This document shows, one piece after another, positions 57,370 through 64,000 of a DNA stretch of 64,000 nt. The stretch comes from Coprinellus micaceus (lineage: Eukaryota; Basidiomycota; Agaricomycetes; Agaricales; Psathyrellaceae). The DNA is taken from contig OX596336.1 in NCBI GenBank assembly GCA_951394405.1, positions 4,865,594 through 4,929,593 on the forward strand, in the 5' to 3' direction. A program made the position numbers and the translations under genes. The notes beneath the pieces were generated by a model that did no database searches, was not told the origin of the DNA, and saw only the letters and a program-made list of their open reading frames with translations. Each line of letters opens with the position of its first letter. The stretch's first letter is position 1.

Positions 57370-60300
57370 ATGAGCGCTAGGAAAGCTGCGAAACCGGCAC
57401 GCGAGGCGGCGGTGTACGCCGTGGGCGATATCGTCCTCGGTAAGGTTCGAGGGTATGCGCCTTGGCCTGGTATGGTGAGTCGTCTTTCCTTCAATCCAGT
57501 CCTTCTTTTCCTTCCTCTTTCGTTTCGGGTGTATGCGTGCCAGGGAGGAGGAAGGGTACCTGGGCTCGTGGCTGGGCCCTGCATGTCCGGCTCGAGCGAG
57601 CGATAGGGGTCCGTGCGCGCAGGAGGACCCGCGTCGGGGACGGCGGCGCTGTGGGGGCGACGCGATTGGAGGTGTGATAGCCAATCAGGCGATGCTTTTT
57701 TTCGTTATTTCTTTCTTTGTATTGCTGTCAACGAGCCTCCGCTGACCTCTTCTCTCTTCCTTCCCACTCCCATCTATCCATCCACCCACGCCCCGCCGCC
57801 TCGTGCTCCTCATACCGCCCCTCCTCATGCTCTAGGTCGTCGACCCCTCCTCCGTCCCCCAAATGGTCACCGACGACCGCCCCAAAAGCACCAAGACCAC
57901 CTTCTACTGCGTCCGCTTCTTCCCAAACAACGACTACGCCTGGCTCGTCGAAAAAGACATCTCGCGTCTCAAACCGCACGAAATCGCGACCTTCCTCTCC
58001 AGCGAGCCCGACGCGCAGAAGAAGAAGAAGGGCGATCTGACGGAGGCGTATAGGATTGCGCAGGACCCGAGGGTGTGGGTGGAGGAGACGGATCGGAAGG
58101 CGAGGGAGGCGCTGGAGGCGGAGGAGAGGGAGAGGGAGGAGGGGAGTGGGGAGGGGGAGGAGGAGGAGGAGGATCAGTTGGAGAGTGATGGGAGTCCGAG
58201 TGCGGTGGGGAAGGGGAGGAAGAGGAAGAGGGCGAGTGAGGGCGGGGCGGGGGCGAGGAAGGCGAAGAAGTCGACGACGGCGGAGAGTGTGAGTGCCCCG
58301 CCGGCGAAGGGGAGGGGGAAGGCTGCAGGGGGTGCGGCGGGGGCGGGGAGTGCGAAGGGGAGGAATGGGGCGAAGAAGAGTAAGGCGGTGGTGGAGAGTG
58401 AGGATGAGGGTGGGCGTGGGCCGAGTGCGAGTGGGGCGGAGGAGGGAGGTGTGAGGGCGGGGAACGAGCCCCCGGCGAAGAGGGCGAGGAGGGAGGATGA
58501 GGAGGGCGAGGGCGAAGGTGAGTTTCGAGTTCGTTCTCTTCGTTTCGAGTTTCGCTTTTTCGATTCGCGTTCGTTTTCTGAGCTGGAGCGGCGACGTTCT
58601 CTACGTTCGACGTTGGTTGTTCGTTCGTCATTGGTCTTTTCGTGATTTTCGTCGATTTCGCGCATATTCGACCCCTTACCTCGAGATTTCCTTCCTTCGT
58701 TATATTTCCGACTTCATTCGCTTCCTTTCGACCCCCCGCACCACCTCCCACCCTCGCTCCCCGAATCGCCGCCGCCGTGCGGGTGCCACGTCGATTGTTC
58801 GTCGATGGGGACTAGAAGTGTGGCGCATGGGTTAGGGTTTGAGTTTGCGGGGAGATGTCATTATCTACCCAGAGACGTCTTTGTTTATGGGGTTTGGGGT
58901 GGTTCTTGGTTTGTTTATGTGTGGATGGTGTCTTCCGGGCGCGGAGGCGGGGGGTTGGGTCGGTCGGCGTCGTTGGGATGGAGTTTTGGGGGTTTGGGGA
59001 GATGTCTCGTTATTTCGAGGATTCTTTCTTGTCGTTCAATCTTTCTTCGTCTCCCCTTTTCTCTCCTTTCGTCTGTCTCCTCTCTCTCATTCCACCTCCT
59101 CCACCTTTCCGTGACACGTACTGACGAACTTCGTTCCCCGCTAGGCGCCAAAGACGGCGAAGCGGCCTCGTCGCCCGAGAACCAGCGCGTCAAGGACTGG
59201 AGGCATAAGTTGCAGAAGACGTTCCTTGGGAAGGTGAGCCCGCTTTCCTTGACCACCTTCTTGTTTTGTACCCGAACGGCGTCCACCTTCTCGTTTTGTA
59301 TGGGAACCGCGACCGACCAACGGGTATCGCTACTCTCTCCGCACCTCTTCGTTTGCGTCTTGGCGGGTCGGTGTGATTAGGCGGGGCGGGGCGGCGTGCT
59401 TTCCTCGCCCTTGCTTAGGTCTCTAATCGACGCTGGTGATGAGGGAGGAGAGGAATGGAGGGTGGCTCGGCTATCGTTGAGTCGAGAGCTGTACCCGACG
59501 TCGAGTTCGGGGAGTAGATCGCGAACTCGGGATACATCGCGAGGGATGAAAGGAAATGAGAGAGACGAGGATACTGACGAATGACTCGGTTTAGGTACCA
59601 CCCAAAGACGAAGATATGCCGGATATCGATGCGTTGTTTACGACGGTGGAGGGGACGGAGGTCGGGATTGAGGGGTTGCAGGTGAGCGAGAGTTTCGTTT
59701 TTGGCGGGGTTTTCGGGGGTGTTGTTTGGGGGACTTTCGTATTACCTGTCCGGTGTCGGTTTCGGTTTCGATGGCGTCGGTTACTCGTTTCGATTGCGGT
59801 GGGGTTCGTAGGTGATGAGCTCCGAACGACCCCCGCGTTCATTTCTTCAGGCTTCGACGTCGCCGTAGAGGTCGACCCGCTGGATCGCTGCCGGCGTTCT
59901 TCGTTCGCCGCGTCGTCGCACGACTCATGTGTTTCTTGGGTAGTGTTGGATGGAGGTTTCATGGGCGTCGTCCCGCGTATTGCGTTCTACGTTTCGTTTG
60001 GAGGATTTCGTTGTGTTTCGTGCTTCTTCGATGCGGTTTAGTTTCTCCTTGGTCGTACCTCGGTTCTATTTTACGATCCCCCCGACGACGCCGGCTGCGT
60101 CTTCGCCCCGTCGCCAACCCCTCCCATCAATGTTCTCCCTAGCTTGCCCTTATGGGCGGCCGGTTTCGTTTCGACGTTTTGTACCTTCCCTCTCTTTCGT
60201 TTCACCGTCTTCTTCGAACTTTCGTTTTCTTCCTTTCGGCTTTGTCGTTCCCTTTGTTTCGTCTTCCCTCTTCCTTCTTTCTTTCCTTCCACCCGTACCC

Positions 60301-61256
60301 TCCGTCGCGTTGAATCTCCAATACTAACGCACCCTCCCCTCCCCCTCTAGTACTCAAAAATCGGCAAAGTAATGCGCCACATCGCTGCCCTCACGCCCGC
60401 CAAGGTCCCGCGCGACGGGGAGTTCAAGTTTAGAGAAAGGGCGAAGGCGTTGGTGGAGAGGTGGCAGGGTGTTTTGAATGCGGCGAAGGTGTGTTTTCTC
60501 TTTCGGTGGTCGGTTGTTTGCGTTGGGCGTTCGAAGGGTCCGGGATGCGAAGCGACGTTTGAGTGGGGAGTTCCTCCCTCCCTTGCCTTTCGTGTCGTCG
60601 TCGTCGACTCTCCAGGTCGTCGGTCTACTTTACGACCATGGTGCCCCTCTACCCCCTTGTGTTCTCCTTTTCTCTACTCGACCCTGTACTTACCCTCTGC
60701 GACGTTCCAGGTCCCTGCAAACGGCACCCCCGCCGCCGGTTCTCCTGGGAAGGAAGACGCCGACGCGAAAGCTGCCAAGGATACGGCGGCGGCGATCAAC
60801 GCGTCTGCGGCGGCGGACGCGGATATGGATGCGCATGGGGAGGCGGACGCCCCTGGGGAGGTGGAGGAGGAGGTGAAGGGGGTTGAGGAGGGGACGGCGA
60901 AGATTGATTTGAATGGTGAGTGGGTTCTTCGTTTGGGTTTTCACCGACCAGTACCTATCTATCTATTCCTCTCTTCATCTATCTTCCGTCTACCCTTTGC
61001 CTCCGCATCTTCTTTCTACGTTCCGTACCTCCCTCGATCCCGTTTATCCCTTATCCCTCCGCCCTGCGCTTCCTGCTCCCTTTTCATTTCTCCGTCCTTT
61101 CCCTCTTCGTTCCTTTCAAGACTCCCTTTGTCTGTTTCTTACTTGGTCTTTCGCTTCGATCCTTCTCTTGTCCAGCGTGTTCACGATGCTAATTTCTGAT
61201 CTGTCGTTCTAGGCACGAAACCTTCCGCCGCCGACGTCGAGATGACCGAAGCGTAG
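57370..61256 (+). CDS. PWWP-domain chromatin protein with LEDGF/TFIIS-like helical domain
   Basis: Seven exons: 57370-57474, 57836-58517, 59145-59233, 59595-59681, 60351-60488, 60711-60915 and 61213-61256, all GT-AG and in phase, give 449 aa. The PWWP domain covers residues about 18-105: GDIVLGKVRGYAPWPGM, then TTFYCVRFFPNNDYAWL. PWWP domains bind methylated histone H3 tails and DNA. Residues 106-262 are acidic and Lys/Ala/Gly-rich and disordered. Residues about 272-367 (VKDWRHKLQKTFLGK, DIDALFTTVEG, YSKIGKVMRHIAALTPAKVP, ERAKALVERWQ) resemble the helical integrase-binding/TFIIS N-terminal fold of LEDGF-type proteins. The tail is acidic. The protein is probably nuclear and transcription-linked. 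The introns (361, 627, 361, 669, 222 and 297 nt) are far longer than elsewhere in the window. It is the last gene before the telomere and the most core-like. Confidence 0.9.
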
Positions 61257-61984
61257 ACCTCGCCTTGCGGGTCACCGCCCCACGTCCCGGTCTCCAACGC
61301 CTTCACCTCTCGAAGCGACGGCCTTCCACGGCGAGTCGGCAGGGCTGTAGCATGGCTTCCGGGCGTACGACGAGGGCCGGGGCGGTGAGTAGTGGCGACT
61401 TGGTGGACGACGCGACTGATTCATACATACCTCCTCATATTGATATTTCATTCCTCTCTATGATCTGTATATCCATCCCACATCCGACAATGCTCTCTAT
61501 GTTGTGCCTGTCTCTGTCTCTTATTTTCCATCCATCCTTTGTTGTGTATTTTTGGTCATTTGTGTGTGTGCTTGTGACGGTGAATTGATAATTATAATTC
61601 CAGTTTTTTTCCTTCTCTTTTTCCTTGCCTGACTTGGCTTGCTGAAATACACGACGGGGTTTATCTCTTCGGTGTCGTGCCTCCAGTGTCAGTCCACCCT
61701 TTCCTTTCTTAGGTGCTGGGGTCTGTTCAGTCGAGGGAATATCAGGCTGCTATCCCCTCTCGCTACGCCTCTCCGCGCTCCGCTACTTGTCCATGCGAGA
61801 AACTCAACGAGTCACTTCGCCGCTATGGTAACCCCCTTCCCCGGTTCGGATCCAAGCTCGACAGACGGAAACGTCTGGGCCGCCCTGCCCTCTTCGTCGT
61901 ACCAGACCTTGCTCTCAGTGAAAGTCTCGCCCCGACTACGACCCGTTCCGGACGATCGGGAGTCCACCGAATCGTCTAGGGAAA

Positions 61985-62480
61985 GTTCGAGCCTTCACGG
62001 GATCGCGGGGTGGTGTTGAGGAGCGGTGATGGTGAGTTTACGGTGAGGTCGGAGAGTGCAGGGAGGATGAAGGGCGGAGGATGGATAGGACGACGAAAAC
62101 GGGATACGATCAGAACAACAGGGGTGGAGGCCTCCACGAGCGGGTGTTGTACAGGATAGTCTCGGATCGGCTGACAACCCCAGAGACCAGGATGTGTGGA
62201 ATATAGGGAGAGAGGAGGTAGAATGAACGCGAGGGTGATATAGGTATAAGTAGAGAGGTGGGTTACGAGCGTGCGCGGACATATCCGTGTGGGGGAGACC
62301 GAGCAGCGGATATCCCAGTCTATCTCATCAGCGATGACTATGACGACCGCGCTCCGGAAACTAGTGTTCACGTCGTTGCGGTGTCGCAGGCACAACATCG
62401 GATCGACGGGTTCGTCAGATAAACGGAGTATGAACAGGCCGTCGTTAGCTAGAGGATGTGGCTACGGTTCCCGTTGGAGA
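61985..62480 (-). repeat. Inverted copy of 47020-47520
   Basis: The reverse complement begins 'aattctccaacgggaaccgt' and runs through 'gaacgttagtttccggagcg'-like and 'cctccacccttg'-like blocks shared with 47.0-47.5 kb. Confidence 0.8.
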
Positions 62481-63215
62481 ATTCAGTGGCGGTTCGTCTT
62501 GCAGAGCGACCGACGGGGTTCCTCTTCCTGGCTTCGATACGGCGTCTGCCAATCGCTCACGGGCACAGACGCCTATCACTTTAAGCGCCCAACCCAAGGT
62601 GATCATCACGGGGTTTGATGCGTGAGAACGGTGACGACACGCCGAGCTCGCTGCCACCAACGACGACGAGGGTTGGTCTTGATTCAACGATCATCAGCGC
62701 CGGCGTGCATGGGCGGTCTGGATGAATTCGTGGGCTCCTGTCCCTCATTTTTCTGTCCATCTCGTTGTTTTCTATCGGAATCGACATCCCCAGATACAAC
62801 GATCCAACCCAGTCCTGTTGCACAGAAGAATGCCGCGTCATCATCGGGCGGAACGAAAGCGGCGGGTACTTGAAGACTCTAATTGACGAGCATACGGGGT
62901 GCAGGGCCTGCGATTTCGTAGTGGGCCTCGGTTTGGGACGAATGGACAGGAGGAAGGGGCGTTTGAATAAGGTGGGTTCCCTTGCATTGGCGAGAATCGT
63001 TGACAATATTCCTTTGATTCCTGTTTACCCTTCGTTTCCAGATGTGAGGCTTCTCGTAGACTCTGGCCCCGATTGGAAGTGCGCTAGGGAGCAGGAGTCC
63101 TACAGGCGATCGCGGACAGAATCGATTGCGGATCGCCTCTTCGTTCGCCAAGCTCGGCATTCTCCGAGACGCCGCGCGTCCGCCCGGAGGGACCATTCCC
63201 CTCTTGTTCCCGTCC
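62480..63215 (-). repeat. Inverted copy of 52560-53235, with R1 copy d
   Basis: Reverse-complement matches include 'gaacgaagaggcgatccgc', 'caatcggggccagagtctac' and GGGCGCTTAAA (62580-62590 on this strand as TTTAAGCGCCC). It joins seamlessly to the inverted copy of 47.0-47.5 kb. Confidence 0.75.
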
Positions 63216-63836
63216 ATCTCGTTCTGCTTAAGATTTCCTCGGACCCCCCTCCATCCATTCTTCAGTTCCTACTACTCGATCCGCCCCGGTCAATAACGGT
63301 GGTTCCTACACGGTGATTGGTTTGGCGCGCCCAGGGTCCCGTACTCATACGCCACGCTCGGAGGTGCGTCGCAGATTGAGGTATCCGTTAATTCGAGCTG
63401 GCTGGGGGTGGACCACGGAGAGAGGCTCTAGATACACCAGTGGCTCAATATCTGACGAACGCCATGGTTTTTATCTAGCCCTGCATGTGTTCACTCTTCA
63501 ATCACTCGTTGTCGCGTTCGTTTCCTTTGCCACCCGCGCTTCCCTCGCTGGCTCTTCGACATCGCTCGGCCGTTCGGAACGACACCTTTCGTCCATTTCC
63601 CAACTCTGAACTTCGCCACCATCGTCTCCCATTGGCAACAACCTGTGCATCTTGCTATGCTTCCCTGGGTTCAATCCTCCAGACTCGTCGATGGTGCTGG
63701 CGTTCTAAGTGGATCCACTCTACCAGGAGTACCTTCCATTGGAGTTTCTACTGGCCTATCATTATTCCTGACCCCAGCAGAGGTCCACTTGGCAATTGGT
63801 TTTAGGGATAACGCTCCATTTCTAGATTTTATACAC

Positions 63837-64000
63837 TTAGGGTTAGGGTTAGGGTTAGGGTTAGGGTTAGGGTTAGGGTTAGGGTTAGGGTTAGGGTTAG
63901 GGTTAGGGTTAGGGTTAGGGTTAGGGTTAGGGTTAGGGTTAGGGTTAGGGTTAGGGTTAGGGTTAGGGTTAGGGTTAGGGTTAGGGTTAGGGTTAGGGTT
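63837..64000 (+). repeat. Telomere, (TTAGGG)n
   Basis: About 27 perfect TTAGGG units (164 nt) run uninterrupted to the window end, with the G-rich strand 5'->3' outward. This is the right-hand end of a chromosome or of its assembled part. Real telomeres may be longer than assembled. Confidence 0.98.

Larger units (their letters stand above)
61257..63836. other. Telomere-proximal stretch, no gene seen
   Basis: 61257-61985 is the 3' flank of the PWWP gene. 61985-63215 consists of inverted copies of sequences at 47.0-47.5 and 52.6-53.2 kb. 63215-63836 shows no match I can see inside the window. The 183-codon frame at 62765-63316 lies in the repeat, and its sense is not conserved in the other copy. 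Confidence 0.5.

Noticed and set aside
58056..58751. Very long Arg/Gly-rich and Ser/Pro-rich frames on both strands over the PWWP gene
   Set aside because: They are artefacts of the extreme purine bias of exon 2 in the PWWP gene.
62765..63316. 183-codon frame near the telomere, considered as a subtelomeric gene
   Set aside because: It lies in an inverted repeat whose other copy (52.6-53.2 kb) does not keep the frame in that orientation.

Overview
This window is the last 64 kb of a chromosome arm from a filamentous basidiomycete, most likely an Agaricomycete. An uninterrupted TTAGGG array runs from about 63837 to the last base, with the G-rich strand pointing outward, so base 64000 faces the chromosome end. 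Short GT-AG introns (mostly 50-100 nt), TATA boxes, a DUF6534-type multi-pass membrane protein, an Agaricomycete-style BTB/POZ protein and a non-LTR retrotransposon fragment fit that assignment. The species cannot be named from the sequence.

Gene density is low. Going toward the telomere, the genes I can support are: the 3' end of a multi-pass membrane protein (1-738); secreted zinc-finger gene ZF-A (3.07 kb); a BTB/POZ gene on the minus strand (10.3-11.5 kb); an ARM-repeat protein possibly related to MIF4G (18.7-20.0 kb); ZF-B (21.7 kb); a small minus-strand gene, here 'gene G' (25.9-26.2 kb); ZF-C (29.6 kb); a DUF6534-like gene (31.4-33.0 kb, minus); an eight-exon multi-pass membrane protein (39.9-41.4 kb); a non-LTR element remnant (43.2-43.9 kb); finger gene CZ-1 (44.3 kb); a decayed copy of gene G (46.2 kb); ZF-D (50.3 kb); CZ-2 (54.0 kb); and a seven-exon PWWP-domain chromatin gene (57.4-61.3 kb) next to the telomere-proximal repeats.

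The most striking content is a set of small zinc-finger genes carried on duplicated subtelomeric segments. ZF-A to ZF-D encode about 117-122 aa with a signal peptide, an acidic and coiled-coil-prone middle, and one canonical C2H2 finger at the C-terminus. CZ-1 and CZ-2 encode about 202-203 aa with no signal peptide and one C-X4-C finger. In all six genes an intron cuts the finger just before its first zinc-binding histidine. ZF-C and ZF-D differ at 12 positions in their main exon and 11 of these are synonymous, while their flanks have diverged much more. The proteins therefore appear to be under selection.

The rest is a mosaic of diverged direct and inverted duplications (27.3-30.9 with 47.6-51.6; 34.4-35.2 with 51.6-52.5; 43.9-45.5 with 53.7-55.9; 47.0-47.5 and 52.6-53.2 inverted at 62.0-63.2), dispersed short repeats, and one clean 225-bp inverted-repeat transposon (47954-48178) with a 7-bp target-site duplication. 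Long stretches (about 5-10, 11.5-18.6, 22.2-25.9 and 33-39.8 kb) hold nothing I recognise.
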